A program made the position numbers and the translations under genes. From the NCBI RefSeq assembly GCF_014697355.1, contig NZ_JACJRQ010000012.1:124001-188000 (forward strand): DNA of 64,000 nucleotides, read 5' to 3'. The notes beneath the pieces are model-generated. The model did not search any database and was not told where the DNA came from. It saw only the letters and a list, made by a program, of their open reading frames with translations. Position 1 is the first letter of the stretch. Each line of letters starts with the position of its first letter. Of the stretch, positions 24,776 through 35,837 are shown in pieces. Origin of the DNA: Nostoc calcicola FACHB-3891. GTDB lineage: Bacteria; Cyanobacteriota; Cyanobacteriia; Cyanobacteriales; Nostocaceae.

Positions 24776-26287
24776 TCACCCCAAAAACAACTTGTATGCC
24801 GGATTCTTGTTTTCATCCCAATACCGATAACCAAGGGTATCCAGAAATGCTTGCCACTCTTCCATCTCGTGGGGAGGAACCTGGATACCAACGACAATTC
24901 GACCGTAGTCTGCCCCGTTGTTGCGGTAGTGAAAAAGACTGATATTCCAATTCGGACTCATGGAACCAACAAACTTCATCAATGCACCGGGACGTTCTGG
25001 AAACTCAAAACGATAGAGCAATTCATTGTCAGCAAGGGGAGAGTGCCCACCCACCATGTGCCGTAGATGTAGTTTAGTAAGTTCGTCGTCTGTTAAATCC
25101 AAGGTTTCAAATCCGTGAGCTTCAAAGGTTTCTACCATCTTTGAAGCATCAGCACGGTTTTGAATCTGCACACCGACAAAAATATGGGCTGTTTTGGCAT
25201 CGGCAATGCGATAATTAAACTCGGTGAGATTGCGTTTGCCAATACATTCACAAAACTGGCGAATACTTCCTCGTTCTTCAGGAATTGTGACTGCAAAAAT
25301 AGCTTCGCGGCGTTCGCCAAACTCTGCCCGTTCTGCGACAAAGCGGAGGCGATCGAAATTCATGTTTGCACCGCAAGCGACAGCAATTAAAGTTTGTCCA
25401 GTGATTTGTTCTCGTTCTGCATAGGCTTTGGCAGCTGCGATCGCCAATGCACCTGCTGGTTCTAAAATCGATCGCGTATCCTCAAACACGTCTTTAATCG
25501 CCGCACAAGTATCATCCGTATCCACTAAAATAATTTCATCTACATACTGCTGACACAAACGGAAGGTTTCTTCACCTACTTCCCGCACCGCTACCCCATC
25601 AGCAAATAACCCCACTTGGGATAAACGCACCCGATGTCCGGCTTTCAAGGATTGAGACATACCATCAGCATCTACTGGTTCAACACCAATCACTTTAATT
25701 TCGGGACGCAACCGTTTCACATAAGCTCCAATTCCAGAAATTAATCCGCCCCCACCAATGGCTACAAAAATCGCATGGATGGGTTGCTGATATTGCCGTA
25801 AAATTTCCATACCGATTGTTCCCTGTCCCGCAATGACATGGGGATCGTCAAAGGGATGAATAAAAGTTAACCCTTTTTCAGCTTCTAATTGACGGGCATA
25901 AGCATAAGCATCATCGTAGGTATTTCCATGTAATACAACCACTGCACCCCTATTTCTAACCGCATCTACCTTAACTTGGGGTGTGGTTATCGGCATGACG
26001 ATAATCGCTCTCGTTCCCAGATGGTTGGCTGCCAGAGCGACGCCCTGAGCATGGTTTCCCGCTGACGCTGCGATTACACCCTGTGCCAAGATATCTGGCG
26101 GTAGTTGTACCATTTTGTTATAAGCACCCCGCAATTTAAAGGAAAATACTGACTGCATATCCTCACGTTTCAGCAGGAGTTGATTATTCAGCCGTGCAGA
26201 CAGATTTGGCGCATACTCTAGTGGTGTTTCTTGAGCAACATCATAGACACGGGCAGTCAGGATTTGGATGAGGTAGTCACAATACAT
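24776..26287 (-). CDS. ilvA: Threonine ammonia-lyase, biosynthetic
   Basis: A PLP-dependent fold with the Schiff-base lysine in SVFSFKLRGAYNKM and the glycine loop GGGGLISG is followed by two ACT-like regulatory domains (REAIFAVTIPEERGSIRQF and NELLYRFEFPERPGALMKF). The enzyme deaminates threonine to 2-oxobutanoate, the first step to isoleucine, and the two regulatory domains mark the isoleucine-inhibited form. I start at ATG 26287 (MYCDYLIQIL), giving 503 residues, rather than an upstream GTG. Confidence 0.93.
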   Translation of the reverse strand: MYCDYLIQILTARVYDVAQETPLEYAPNLSARLNNQLLLKREDMQSVFSFKLRGAYNKMVQLPPDILAQGVIAASAGNHAQGVALAANHLGTRAIIVMPITTPQVKVDAVRNRGAVVVLHGNTYDDAYAYARQLEAEKGLTFIHPFDDPHVIAGQGTIGMEILRQYQQPIHAIFVAIGGGGLISGIGAYVKRLRPEIKVIGVEPVDADGMSQSLKAGHRVRLSQVGLFADGVAVREVGEETFRLCQQYVDEIILVDTDDTCAAIKDVFEDTRSILEPAGALAIAAAKAYAEREQITGQTLIAVACGANMNFDRLRFVAERAEFGERREAIFAVTIPEERGSIRQFCECIGKRNLTEFNYRIADAKTAHIFVGVQIQNRADASKMVETFEAHGFETLDLTDDELTKLHLRHMVGGHSPLADNELLYRFEFPERPGALMKFVGSMSPNWNISLFHYRNNGADYGRIVVGIQVPPHEMEEWQAFLDTLGYRYWDENKNPAYKLFLG

Positions 26288-26441
26288 GGGCGTCAAAGGG
26301 TTAGCAAATACCAGATGGAGATTAATTTTACAAGGATTTAGAGTACAAAGCCCATGAACAACAGTCACGAAAGTGACGCATTCCGTCCTTCAGGTATGGG
26401 ATGAATGCGTTGGACCTAATGGAGGATAAGTCCTATGAGAA

Positions 26442-26477
26442 TAACTCCTAACTCCTAACTCAGCACTCAGCACTCAG
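26442..26477. repeat. CTAACTC/CAGCACT repeat
   Basis: Short run of CTCCTAACTC and CAGCACT units between the divergent ilvA and sat genes. Confidence 0.75.
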
Positions 26478-26547
26478 TTTTGTCCCACCATTTGGTAAGT
26501 TAGTACATAGTCTGAAACAATAGCAATTATTGCAAGAGGGGATTACG

Positions 26548-27726
26548 TTGAGTCACCATCCAGATGCCATTGCCCCGCACGGTGGACAGTTGGTTAACCG
26601 TATCGCCACACCAGAACAAAGAGAGGAATTTCTCTCAAAAGCTGATTTTTTGCCACGAGTGCAACTTGACGATCGCGCCGTTTCTGATTTAGAAATGATT
26701 GCGATCGGTGGTTTTAGTCCACTCACGGGTTTTATGAATCAGGAAGACTACGATCGCACTGTAACAGAAATGCGACTAGCTAACGGTTTTGTGTGGTCAA
26801 TACCAATTACACTATCGGTAGCCGAAGAAGTAGCTTCTCCTCTCAAAGAAGGTGGCTTGATTCGCCTAGATAACCCCGCAGGGCGGTTTATTGGAGTTTT
26901 GCAACTCACGCAAAAATATCACTACGACAAAACCCGCGAGGCAATTAATGTCTACCGCACTGATGATGCAAATCATCCCGGCGTGCAGGTACTCTATAAC
27001 CAAGGTTCAGTACATCTGGCTGGTGATATCTGGCTATTGCAACGCGAAGCCCATTCCCAGTTTCCCACTTATCAAATCGATCCAGCAGCTTCACGGCAAA
27101 TCTTTCGTGAAAATGGCTGGAAAACCATTGTTGGTTTCCAAACTCGCAACCCCATCCACCGCGCCCACGAATATATTCAAAAGTGCGCCTTAGAAACAGT
27201 AGATGCTTTATTTTTGCATCCATTGGTCGGGGCAACCAAAGATGATGATATTGCCGCCGACGTGCGGATGCGTTGTTATGAAATTTTGCTGGAACATTAT
27301 TATCCTAGCGATCGCGTGATTTTGGCAATTAATCCCGCTGCAATGCGCTATGCTGGGCCTCGTGAAGCAATATTCCATGCTTTAGTCCGCAAAAACTACG
27401 GCTGTACTCACTTTATCGTCGGGCGGGATCATGCTGGCGTTGGTGACTATTATGGCACTTACGATGCTCAATACATCTTTGAGGAATTTGAGCCAAGTGA
27501 ATTAGGCATCGTGCCCATGAAATTTGAACACGCTTTCTACTGTACCCGTACCAAGCAGATGGCTACGACTAAAACCAGTCCTAGCAAGCCAGAAGAACGC
27601 GTTCACCTATCGGGAACCAAAGTCAGGGAAATGCTGCGACGCGGTGAGTTACCTCCACCAGAATTTTCCCGCCCCGAAGTAGCCGCAGAATTGGCGCGGG
27701 CAATGCGGATACAGGTGTCGGTTTAG
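26548..27726 (+). CDS. sat: Sulfate adenylyltransferase (ATP sulfurylase)
   Basis: The enzyme forms adenosine 5'-phosphosulfate from ATP and sulfate, the first step of assimilation. Visible motifs are [12 protein letters not shown] (the HxxH nucleotide site), [12 protein letters not shown], and [14 protein letters not shown] followed by [12 protein letters not shown]. It is the single-domain form of 392 residues with no APS-kinase fusion. The TTG at 26548 gives the typical N-terminus [18 protein letters not shown] and has GAGGGG seven bases upstream, so I prefer it to a TTG at 26530. Confidence 0.94.
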   Translation: MSHHPDAIAPHGGQLVNRIATPEQREEFLSKADFLPRVQLDDRAVSDLEMIAIGGFSPLTGFMNQEDYDRTVTEMRLANGFVWSIPITLSVAEEVASPLKEGGLIRLDNPAGRFIGVLQLTQKYHYDKTREAINVYRTDDANHPGVQVLYNQGSVHLAGDIWLLQREAHSQFPTYQIDPAASRQIFRENGWKTIVGFQTRNPIHRAHEYIQKCALETVDALFLHPLVGATKDDDIAADVRMRCYEILLEHYYPSDRVILAINPAAMRYAGPREAIFHALVRKNYGCTHFIVGRDHAGVGDYYGTYDAQYIFEEFEPSELGIVPMKFEHAFYCTRTKQMATTKTSPSKPEERVHLSGTKVREMLRRGELPPPEFSRPEVAAELARAMRIQVSV

Positions 27727-27735
27727 GGCATTGGG

Positions 27736-27870
27736 ACTTAGGAGTTTGGAGTTTGGAGTTTGAAGTTAAGAGTTAGGAGTTAGGAGTTAGGAGTTAAGAG
27801 TTAGGAGTTATTATTCTCCCCCCACCTCCCCACCTCCCTACCTTCCCACTCCCCACTCCCCACTCCCCCT
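27736..27870. repeat. GAGTTAG and CCCCACTC tandem repeats
   Basis: GGAGTTAG units are followed by a complementary-type CTCCCCACTCCCC run. Confidence 0.9.
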
Positions 27871-27932
27871 TTACACCACAGACCTGAAACCTTTAAGCTG
27901 CTAGCTGGTAGGCTGAGAACTGGTGGCTAATT

Positions 27933-30104
27933 ATGAAACGGCGCACGTTTTTAAACAGAATTGGCTCAATACTTGCCGTATTGGGAGTAACTGAAGCTGA
28001 GTGGTTGACTTTGGGAAATCGCTACTACTATGCTTTGGCACAACCCAGTCCGCGCAAATTGGCGTTATTAATAGGTATTAATCAATACCCAAAAATTCCT
28101 GCCCTCAGTGGTTGTCTCACTGATGTGGAACTTCAAAGAGAACTTTTGATTCATCGCTTTGGTTTCCAAAGGTCAGATATTCTCACTTTAACTGACGAAC
28201 AAGCTAGCAGGGAATTCATTGAAACGGCTTTTTTAGACCATCTAGGCAAACAAGCTCAACCTGACGATGTGGTTCTATTCCACTTTAGCGGCTACGGTAG
28301 CCGTGTCAAATTGGAAACATCGCCGGAGACAATGCAAAATGCTCTAGTGTCAGCTAATGAAATTTCCATATCACAAACTGATAAGATAGTCAATTATTTA
28401 TTAGAAGAAACTTTACTATTATTATTGCGATCGCTCCCCACTAACCAAGTCACAGCAGTATTAGATACTAGCTATGATGCGCCTAGTTCAGTCATAGGTT
28501 TAAAAACTCGTGCCCTCCAAGAGTCACCAGAAGCCAAGCTAATAACAGAGGAACTCGATTTTCTTCAACACCTGAAAACTCAAAAATCCCTCAGCACTCC
28601 TGTTGTGTTAACAGCTACCTCAAATCCCAAGCAGTCAGCGAGGGAAGCGCTGTTTTCTGGTTTTAGTGCTGGATTATTTACCTATGCCTTGACCCAGTAT
28701 TTATGGGAAACTACCCCAGCGACCAAAATTCAAGTCGCCCTTTCTCATGTGGAAAATTCTCTGTCTAAAATGGGTAGCAAACAGCAACCAGAGTTATTAG
28801 ATACCCAGAAAAATCAATATGCAGACACCTTAAATGTAACGTCTCTTCCAGAGAGTAACATTGGTGCAGAGGGCGTGGTGAGAGCCATTGAAGAAGATGG
28901 CAAAACAGTGCAGCTGTGGTTGGCAGGATTACCTCCCCAAGTGCTGCTATACTACGGAGTTAATTCTCGATTCACTCTACCAACAACAGAGCAATTGATA
29001 TTGCGATCGCGCAGTGGGTTAACAGCAAAAGCCCAAATTGCCAAAATCGAAGGTGCAACTGGGGTGCAAGTCGGGCAACTTGTCCAAGAAGCAGTCCGCG
29101 TTTTGCCAAAAAATATTAATTTAATAATTGGTCTGGATACTCGACTGGAAAGAATTGAACGAGTAGATGCCACAAGTGGCTTTGCCGCTACTGCCCATGT
29201 GTCCACCGTAGTAGCAGGGGAACAACCAGCTGATTATATATTTGGTAAACTCCAGCAAACACCTAGTCGCTATGGATTATTTACTCTCGATGGCGAGTTA
29301 ATTCCCAACACCGCCGGCGAAGTTGGCGAAGCAGTAAAAGTGGCAGTACTGCGGTTGGCACCAAAATTATCTACCTTGCTAGCAGCCAAGTTATGGCGAC
29401 TCACAGAAAATGAAGGTTCTTCCCGCGTAGCAGTCAAAGCAAGCCTAGAGATAATTAGTGGTGCATCATCTCAGGTGTTAACGCAACGGCAAACACTGCG
29501 AACTTTCACTTGGGAAAAATCACTCCCCACAGACGCGATGAATCGCGTCTCTACCAAATCGCCACAGACGAGATTAATTGCGTCTCTACCTACTCCTACA
29601 GTGCCTGTTGGTAGTCGAATGCAGTATCGGCTGGAAAATCAAAGCGATCGCCCAGTATATTTAATCTTGCTAGGATTAAGAAATAATCAGACAGCAATTG
29701 CCTTCTACTCTTGGGAAACTCCCCTAGAACCAGACACTACAGACACCAAGCCCCTGTTTCGGGAAGTTGTCATCGCCCCAGGTGAAACCCTCACCTTACC
29801 CCAAACAAATGCTAGTTCTGAATGGGTAATTCCAGCGCCAGCCTTCTTTTCGGAACAACAACTAATTTTTAGTATTGCTCCCTTCAGTGCAACTCTCGCA
29901 GTCTTGAACACTACAAAGTATCCCACACCTGACGAGCAGCCAATTGCCCCATTGTTGAAATCGTTAGATGTTGTTCAAGCCTTGCTACAAGATTTACATA
30001 ACGCCAGCGCCATCAAAGCCGAGATGAACGGTACAGCCGCCGACTCATATATCTTGGATGTGAATAATTGGGCAAGTTTTAGCTTTAATTTTCAGGTTGT
30101 GTAA
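27933..30104 (+). CDS. Caspase-fold protein (orthocaspase-like) with Tyr/Ser in place of His/Cys
   Basis: The N-terminus has a Tat-like motif (KRRTFLNR then a hydrophobic stretch), so export is likely. A caspase p20-like domain spans about residues 40-200 (LALLIGINQYPKIPALSGCL). The catalytic His of HxSGHG is Tyr121 (HFSGYGSR), and the Cys of the DCCHSG motif is Ser180 (LDTSYDAP). Such YS variants are known among cyanobacterial orthocaspases and should lack normal caspase activity. The C-terminal part contains a DUF4384-like domain (DRPVYLILLGLRNNQTAIAF). It may act as a binding or regulatory pseudo-protease. Confidence 0.85.
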   Translation: MKRRTFLNRIGSILAVLGVTEAEWLTLGNRYYYALAQPSPRKLALLIGINQYPKIPALSGCLTDVELQRELLIHRFGFQRSDILTLTDEQASREFIETAFLDHLGKQAQPDDVVLFHFSGYGSRVKLETSPETMQNALVSANEISISQTDKIVNYLLEETLLLLLRSLPTNQVTAVLDTSYDAPSSVIGLKTRALQESPEAKLITEELDFLQHLKTQKSLSTPVVLTATSNPKQSAREALFSGFSAGLFTYALTQYLWETTPATKIQVALSHVENSLSKMGSKQQPELLDTQKNQYADTLNVTSLPESNIGAEGVVRAIEEDGKTVQLWLAGLPPQVLLYYGVNSRFTLPTTEQLILRSRSGLTAKAQIAKIEGATGVQVGQLVQEAVRVLPKNINLIIGLDTRLERIERVDATSGFAATAHVSTVVAGEQPADYIFGKLQQTPSRYGLFTLDGELIPNTAGEVGEAVKVAVLRLAPKLSTLLAAKLWRLTENEGSSRVAVKASLEIISGASSQVLTQRQTLRTFTWEKSLPTDAMNRVSTKSPQTRLIASLPTPTVPVGSRMQYRLENQSDRPVYLILLGLRNNQTAIAFYSWETPLEPDTTDTKPLFREVVIAPGETLTLPQTNASSEWVIPAPAFFSEQQLIFSIAPFSATLAVLNTTKYPTPDEQPIAPLLKSLDVVQALLQDLHNASAIKAEMNGTAADSYILDVNNWASFSFNFQVV

Positions 30105-30174
30105 CCAATACCCTATTTTCATCAATCAGAATTAGGAAGCGTAATATCATTTCACGAAAATCCTGATACATATA

Positions 30175-30202
30175 GTAGGGGCGCACAGCTGTGCGCCCCT
30201 AC
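30175..30202. repeat. 28-base perfect palindrome, second copy
   Basis: Identical to 3292-3319: GTAGGGGCGC-ACAGCTGT-GCGCCCCTAC. It lies between convergent genes. Confidence 0.9.
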
Positions 30203-30302
30203 CGAGGTATCTGTATCAATTTTAAAGCGAAATGCTATCACTGTGGCGATCGCCACAGTGATAGAGTTAGGAATTGAAACTCCTAACTCTTGACTTAGTT
30301 AG

Positions 30303-33230
30303 TTAATAAGCGTCCATTGGCAGACAAGAACAAACAAAATTCCTATCTCCAAAAGCCGCATCAATGCGGCTAACAGCAGGCCAGAATTTATGTTCGCGTG
30401 TCCAAGGTGCAGGGTAAGCAGCTTGTTCGCGGGAATAGGGATGATGCCATTCCCCAATGAGTAAACTTTCAGCAGTATGGGGTGCGTTCTTCAAAAGATT
30501 ATCTTGGACATCTGCTTTGCCTGATTCTATTTCAGCAATTTCTTGGCGAATAGCAATCAAGGCTTCGCAGAAACGATCTAACTCTTGTTTCGATTCGCTT
30601 TCTGTCGGTTCCACCATAATTGTACCAGCCACAGGCCAGGAAACAGTCGGCGCATGGAAACCATAATCCATCAAACGCTTAGCAACATCATCGATTTCGA
30701 TCGCTGCGGATTTTTTGAGCGATCGTAAATCTAAAATACATTCATGGGCAACTAACCCATTTTTCCCTTGATATAAAACGGGATAGTAAGATTCAAGTTT
30801 CTTGGCGATGTAGTTAGCGTTGAGAATTGCCACTTTCGTTGCTTCGGTTAAACCAGCTGTACCCATCATCGCAATGTACATCCAAGAAATCACCAAGATA
30901 CTTGCACTACCCCAAGGCGCAGCCGCCACAGCACCAAGATGAGATTGCCCAGTTGACTTGTCAATAGTGACAACAGCATGTCCAGGTAGGAACGGCACAA
31001 GATGAGAAGCAACACCAATAGGCCCCATACCAGGGCCACCGCCACCGTGAGGAATACAGAAAGTTTTGTGCAAGTTTAAGTGACAGACATCCGCGCCAAT
31101 ATCCCCAGGACGGCAAATTCCTACTTGGGCATTCATATTTGCCCCATCCATGTAAACTTGTCCACCGTGGGTATGAACAACCGCACAGATTTCCTGAATT
31201 GACTCTTCAAAAACACCGTGAGTCGAGGGATATGTCACCATTAAGGCGGCGAGTTCTAGCTTGTGTTTTTCAGCTTTAGCCTTCAGGTCATCAACGTCAA
31301 TGTTACCTTGTGCATCACAAGCAACTCCCACTACCTTCATACCACACATTACCGCGCTGGCTGGGTTTGTTCCGTGTGCTGAGGTGGGAATCAAACAGAC
31401 ATTACGGTGTCCTTCCCCACGATTTTCGTGATATTGGCGAATTACTAAAAGTCCGGCGTATTCACCTTGAGAACCGGCGTTTGGTTGCAGAGAAATTCCC
31501 GCAAAACCAGTAATTTCAGCTAACCATGCCTCAAGTTGCTCAAACAGAATTTGATAACCCTGGGTTTGGGATGGCGGGGCAAAAGGATGAATCTTGCCAA
31601 ATTCTTCCCAAGTTACCGGAATCATCTCAGCAGTTGCATTCAACTTCATTGTGCAAGAACCCAAGGGAATCATCGATGTTGTTAGCGACAAGTCCTTGCT
31701 TTCTAGCTTGTGGAGATAGCGCAATAACTCTGTTTCTGAGTGATAGCGGTTAAAGACTGGGTGAGTTAGGTAACTGCTTTGACGAGAAAGGGGGAGATGG
31801 GGAGATGAGGAGATGGAAAGATGGGGAGAAAACCATTCTTCCAAGCCCAAAGGTAGTTCTTTTTCTCCTGCGAAGATTCCCAAGATGTCAAGTACATCAT
31901 CTACTGTGGTAGTTTCGTTCAACGAGATACCAACAGCAGTGGCATCAAAAATCCGCAAGTTAATTTGAAGTTGTTCGGAAGCTGCCAGAATATCTTCTAG
32001 ATTGTGTGTTCCCAGTTCTACTCGCAGGGTATCAAAGAAATATTCAGAACTAATTTTGTAACCCAAACCCTTGAGTCCTTCTGCCAGCAACACCGTTAGG
32101 GAGTGGATATTTTCGGCAATTTGCTTGAGTCCAGCAGGGCCATGATAAACGGCGTACATACTCGCTATCACCGCCAGTAGCACCTGTGCTGTGCAGATAT
32201 TACTGGTAGCTTTTTCCCGGCGAATATGTTGTTCGCGGGTTTGTAAGGCGAGACGTAATGCAGAGTTGCCACGAGCATCTTTTGATACTCCCACAATTCG
32301 CCCTGGAATCGATCGCTTATACTCTTCCTTGGTAGCGAAGTATGCCGCATGAGGTCCCCCAAACCCCAAGGGAATACCGAAGCGTTGGGTGCTACCCACA
32401 GCAATGTCAGCGCCAAATTCCCCAGGAGGGGTGAGTAAAGTTAAACTTAAGGGGTCTGCTGCTACCGTCACCAATGCACCCTGAGCATGGGCTTTTTCAA
32501 TAAAAGCGCGGTAATCGTAAATGGTGCCATCGCTTGCGGGATATTGCAGAAGGGCGCCAAAAATTGGTTCCTCGAAATCAAATGTTTGATGATCGCCAAT
32601 AACGATCTTAATCCCCAATGGCTGAGCGCGAGTTTGCAACACATCAATGGTTTGGGGATGGCAATCACGAGACACAAAATAGCCATTTGCGTGATTTTTA
32701 GAAACACCATAGCTGAGGCTCATGGCTTCCGCGGCGGCTGTGGCTTCATCCAATAATGAAGCATTGGCAATTTCCAAACCTGTGAGGTCGATAATCAGAG
32801 TTTGGAAATTCAACAAAGCTTCCAATCGTCCTTGGGCAATTTCTGGCTGATAAGGAGTGTAAGCAGTATACCAACCAGGGTTTTCTAGGATATTACGTCC
32901 AATGACTGGAGGGGTAATACTCTCGTAATATCCCATACCAATATATGAGCGGAAAACCTGATTTTTGCTGGCAACTTTTTTCAACAATGCCAGTGCGGCG
33001 TATTCACTTTCTGCCTCTGGTAACTTCAGCGGTTCCTTAACCCGAATTGCCTGGGGTACAGTTTGGTCGATGAGGGCATCTAAACTAGAAAACCCCAAGA
33101 CTCCAAGCATTTGCTTGATGTCATCGGAGTTGGGGCCAATGTGTCTTGGCGCAAAACTACTTAACTTTTGACTCGTTTCGTCTTTGAAATGGCGATCGCT
33201 AGACTTGAAAATAGGGAGATTTGATACCAC
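30303..33230 (-). CDS. gcvP: Glycine dehydrogenase (decarboxylating), P protein
   Basis: This is the full-length fused P protein of 975 residues. It decarboxylates glycine with PLP and passes the aminomethyl group to lipoyl-GcvH. N-terminal signature: [22 protein letters not shown]-lysine motif: [19 protein letters not shown]. Between the two halves, residues about 463-483 ([17 protein letters not shown]) are encoded by an intergenic-type repeat that has entered the gene in frame. The start is GTG. In cyanobacteria the complex serves photorespiratory glycine breakdown. It follows gcvH by 245 bases. Confidence 0.95.
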   Translation of the reverse strand: MVSNLPIFKSSDRHFKDETSQKLSSFAPRHIGPNSDDIKQMLGVLGFSSLDALIDQTVPQAIRVKEPLKLPEAESEYAALALLKKVASKNQVFRSYIGMGYYESITPPVIGRNILENPGWYTAYTPYQPEIAQGRLEALLNFQTLIIDLTGLEIANASLLDEATAAAEAMSLSYGVSKNHANGYFVSRDCHPQTIDVLQTRAQPLGIKIVIGDHQTFDFEEPIFGALLQYPASDGTIYDYRAFIEKAHAQGALVTVAADPLSLTLLTPPGEFGADIAVGSTQRFGIPLGFGGPHAAYFATKEEYKRSIPGRIVGVSKDARGNSALRLALQTREQHIRREKATSNICTAQVLLAVIASMYAVYHGPAGLKQIAENIHSLTVLLAEGLKGLGYKISSEYFFDTLRVELGTHNLEDILAASEQLQINLRIFDATAVGISLNETTTVDDVLDILGIFAGEKELPLGLEEWFSPHLSISSSPHLPLSRQSSYLTHPVFNRYHSETELLRYLHKLESKDLSLTTSMIPLGSCTMKLNATAEMIPVTWEEFGKIHPFAPPSQTQGYQILFEQLEAWLAEITGFAGISLQPNAGSQGEYAGLLVIRQYHENRGEGHRNVCLIPTSAHGTNPASAVMCGMKVVGVACDAQGNIDVDDLKAKAEKHKLELAALMVTYPSTHGVFEESIQEICAVVHTHGGQVYMDGANMNAQVGICRPGDIGADVCHLNLHKTFCIPHGGGGPGMGPIGVASHLVPFLPGHAVVTIDKSTGQSHLGAVAAAPWGSASILVISWMYIAMMGTAGLTEATKVAILNANYIAKKLESYYPVLYQGKNGLVAHECILDLRSLKKSAAIEIDDVAKRLMDYGFHAPTVSWPVAGTIMVEPTESESKQELDRFCEALIAIRQEIAEIESGKADVQDNLLKNAPHTAESLLIGEWHHPYSREQAAYPAPWTREHKFWPAVSRIDAAFGDRNFVCSCLPMDAY
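31787..31830. repeat. GGGGAGATG repeat inside gcvP
   Basis: Units GGGGAGATGGGGAGATGAGG lie within the coding sequence without breaking the frame, at the linker between the two GcvP halves. Confidence 0.8.
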
Positions 33231-33332
33231 AAATTACTCTCCAGATGATACTATTTAATATTTTGCAACAAATACTGATAAGAAGTCAGTGTAATTTATC
33301 AATTTATCTAAATTTGATGACTTAATCTTTCA

Positions 33333-33475
33333 GGGGAGTAGGGAGTGGGGAGTAGGGAGTGGGATGAGGGAGACAAAAGAAGAATAACTCCTAACTCCTA
33401 ACTCCTAACTCCTAACTCCTAACTCCTAACTCCTAACTCACCACTCTCAATACCCCATTCCCCATTCCCCACTCC
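33333..33475. repeat. GGGGAGTAGGGAGT, CTAACTC and CCCCATTC repeats
   Basis: Three blocks fill the gcvH-gcvP gap: G-rich GGGAGTAG units, eight CTAACTC units, then CCCCATTCCCCA. The block runs into the last codons of gcvH. Confidence 0.9.
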
Positions 33476-33862
33476 CTACTCCCCTTCTACCAGCGCACGG
33501 TATTGATCGGCAGTCAAGGCATCATTTAGTTCATCGGCGTCGTTGACACGCACTTTTAAAAACCATGCTTCTCCGTAGGGGTCATCTGTCACTAGTTCGG
33601 GGTCGTCAATCACAGCATCATTGCGTTCTACCACTGTGCCAGTTACAGGTGAATTCAGTGTTTCAACGGCTTTCACTGATTCAATAGTGCCAAAACTGTC
33701 TTCTTTTGTCAGCAAATCACCAATTTCTGGTAGTTCCACAAATACGATATCACCCAATTGGTTTACGGCAAACTGAGTAATACCAATGGTGGCAATATCG
33801 CCATCTAGTCGCACGTATTCATGAGAATCCAGGTATCTTAAATCTTCAGGATATTCAGACAT
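33476..33862 (-). CDS. gcvH: Glycine cleavage system H protein
   Basis: The 128-residue lipoyl carrier has its modification lysine in [15 protein letters not shown]. It shuttles the aminomethyl intermediate between GcvP and GcvT. The order gcvT-gcvH-gcvP on one strand indicates an operon, though gaps of 175 and 245 bases are long. Confidence 0.95.
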   Translation of the reverse strand: MSEYPEDLRYLDSHEYVRLDGDIATIGITQFAVNQLGDIVFVELPEIGDLLTKEDSFGTIESVKAVETLNSPVTGTVVERNDAVIDDPELVTDDPYGEAWFLKVRVNDADELNDALTADQYRALVEGE

Positions 33863-34037
33863 ATCACTTCCTCTCCCTTATCAAATTTATTGTCCCAATG
33901 GTCATCCAACCCATATCTGGTAATGAACCTGACTGTAGATTGAGTAACTCACAAAAGCGGTGTCGAGCAATGACTGAAATTCAGTATTGGCAACTGGACA
34001 CCACTGAAAACACATTATTCCTTAAAAACCTCAGCAC

Positions 34038-35177
34038 TTATAAGTTAGTTACACGATTTTTTGAGCGATAGAAGGGGCGTTTAACTACAACTGCGGGGTA
34101 AGCTTTGCCGCGAATCTCAACTTCTAATTGCTGGCCGACAGTTGCTAGCTTGGTAGGAACGTAGCCTAAAGCAATGGGATAACCAAGTGTCAGCGACAAA
34201 GTACCGCTGGTAACTTCTCCCACAACTTTACCTGCTGATAGAATTTGGTAACCATGACGAGCAATGTTGCGCCCTTGGGTTTGCAAACCTACCAAGCGCC
34301 GCTGCACTCCCTCGGCTTTTTGCTGTTCCAAAACCGCCCTACCAATAAAATCGCCTTTGGTATCTAGGTGAACTAGCCAGCCCAAACCTGCTTCTAAGGG
34401 TGTGGTACTGTCATCGATGTCTTGTCCGTAAAGTGCCATTGCTGCTTCTAGCCGCAGGGTATCTCTCGCACCAAGTCCACAAGGGATGACACCAGTGTTA
34501 TGGAGACTTTGCCATAACTCTATTGCCACATCAGGGTCTACCATCACCTCAAAGCCATCTTCTCCGGTGTAGCCTGTGCGGGCTATGAAGGCTGGTTTAC
34601 CCAATACCGTTGCTTGGAGGTGACCGAATGCTTTGACTGGTTGTAAGTCTTCTTGTACTAAGGGTTGGAGATATTTAATAGCTTTTGGCCCTTGCACGGC
34701 AATCAAGGCTTTTTCTGGTGAAAGGTCTTGAAATTGCACCCGATCTCGATCGAGGTGTTGCAATAGCCATGCTTTGTCTTTGGCTGTGGTTGCTGCATTG
34801 ACTATAATAAACACCCTCTGTTTACCACTGGTGTCTTCACCTTGATAATAAACAATGATGTCGTCAATGATTCCCCCTTGGGGATTTAACAAGACGGTGT
34901 ATTGTGCTTGACCAGGTTGCAACCGACTCAAGTCTGAGGGTACTAAAAACTGGAGTTGGGAGATGAGGTTTTTCCCTTGGAGAGTAAATTTACCCATGTG
35001 GGAAATATCGAACATTCCGGCTGTATTTCTTACAGCTTCGTGTTCGCGGCTAATGCCACTAAATTGTACCGGCATTTCCCAGCCACCAAAGCTGGTAAAG
35101 CGTGCTTTGAGTTCTACACCCAATTGATATAAAGCAGTTCGGGCCAAGGATTGGGCGTTGTCTTCTTGATTAGCCAC
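34038..35177 (-). CDS. gcvT: Glycine cleavage system aminomethyltransferase, T protein
   Basis: The 379-residue protein begins with the family pattern LGVELKARFTSFGGWEMPVQ and MFDISHMGKF, and has GYTGEDGFEV and PCGLGARDTLRLEA farther on. It releases ammonia and forms 5,10-methylene-tetrahydrofolate from the GcvH-bound aminomethyl group. The start is GTG. I searched the upstream 165 bases by eye for a glycine riboswitch and saw none. Confidence 0.95.
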   Translation of the reverse strand: MANQEDNAQSLARTALYQLGVELKARFTSFGGWEMPVQFSGISREHEAVRNTAGMFDISHMGKFTLQGKNLISQLQFLVPSDLSRLQPGQAQYTVLLNPQGGIIDDIIVYYQGEDTSGKQRVFIIVNAATTAKDKAWLLQHLDRDRVQFQDLSPEKALIAVQGPKAIKYLQPLVQEDLQPVKAFGHLQATVLGKPAFIARTGYTGEDGFEVMVDPDVAIELWQSLHNTGVIPCGLGARDTLRLEAAMALYGQDIDDSTTPLEAGLGWLVHLDTKGDFIGRAVLEQQKAEGVQRRLVGLQTQGRNIARHGYQILSAGKVVGEVTSGTLSLTLGYPIALGYVPTKLATVGQQLEVEIRGKAYPAVVVKRPFYRSKNRVTNL

Positions 35178-35342
35178 AGGTATTTATGCGATCGCACCTC
35201 AACATCTATCTATCCTACGAGATGCTTTCCTGTTTGAGAGAATATCCTAACTCTTGGAAAGACTTGGGTTAATCGCGTCTCTGCCTCACTACAAGGTTTA
35301 ATAGTTAATGGTGGAAATGTTGAGATTTGTTAATTTAACATT

Positions 35343-35837
35343 ATGAAGTATCGACAAATACTAGCTAGCTTTGTCTTAGCTATGGTTCTCTTTGTTTTTC
35401 CCCTGTCAGCGCAAGCTGCAAGTTCTTCCAGTATTACCCGTTCTGCTGGAGACAACCTTCAAAGCAAGGATTACTCTGGTCAAAGTTTAATCGGGACTGA
35501 GTTTACCAACGTCGATTTAGAAAATGCTAACTTTAGCAATGCTGACTTACGCGGCGTTGTGTTTAATGGTACTGTCTTAGAGGGAGTAAATCTGCATGGT
35601 GCAGATTTTACTAATGGCATAGCCTATCTGGCAAGATTTAAGAACGCTGATTTAAGTGATGCAGTCTTGAGTGAGGCAATGATGCTGCGTTCTATATTTG
35701 ACAATGTTGATATTACTGGTGCTGATTTCACAAATACAGTTTTAGATGGAACCCAAGTGAAAAAACTCTGCCTTAAGGCAAGTGGTGTAAATTCTAAAAC
35801 TGGTGTGGATACGCGTGAGTCTTTAGGATGTAAGTAG
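35343..35837 (+). CDS. Exported pentapeptide-repeat protein
   Basis: A clear signal peptide ([16 protein letters not shown] then ASS) is followed by pentapeptide repeats [30 protein letters not shown] and [10 protein letters not shown], which form a right-handed beta-helix. The C-terminus has a two-Cys tail ([10 protein letters not shown] and ESLGCK). It is likely located in the thylakoid lumen or periplasm, as for similar cyanobacterial lumenal proteins. Function is unknown. Confidence 0.85.
   Translation: MKYRQILASFVLAMVLFVFPLSAQAASSSSITRSAGDNLQSKDYSGQSLIGTEFTNVDLENANFSNADLRGVVFNGTVLEGVNLHGADFTNGIAYLARFKNADLSDAVLSEAMMLRSIFDNVDITGADFTNTVLDGTQVKKLCLKASGVNSKTGVDTRESLGCK

Noticed and set aside
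34800..35342. Glycine riboswitch ahead of gcvT
   Set aside because: The sequence upstream of gcvT lacks the paired glycine-aptamer core; only the cobalamin riboswitch at 47.9 kb is convincing in this window.
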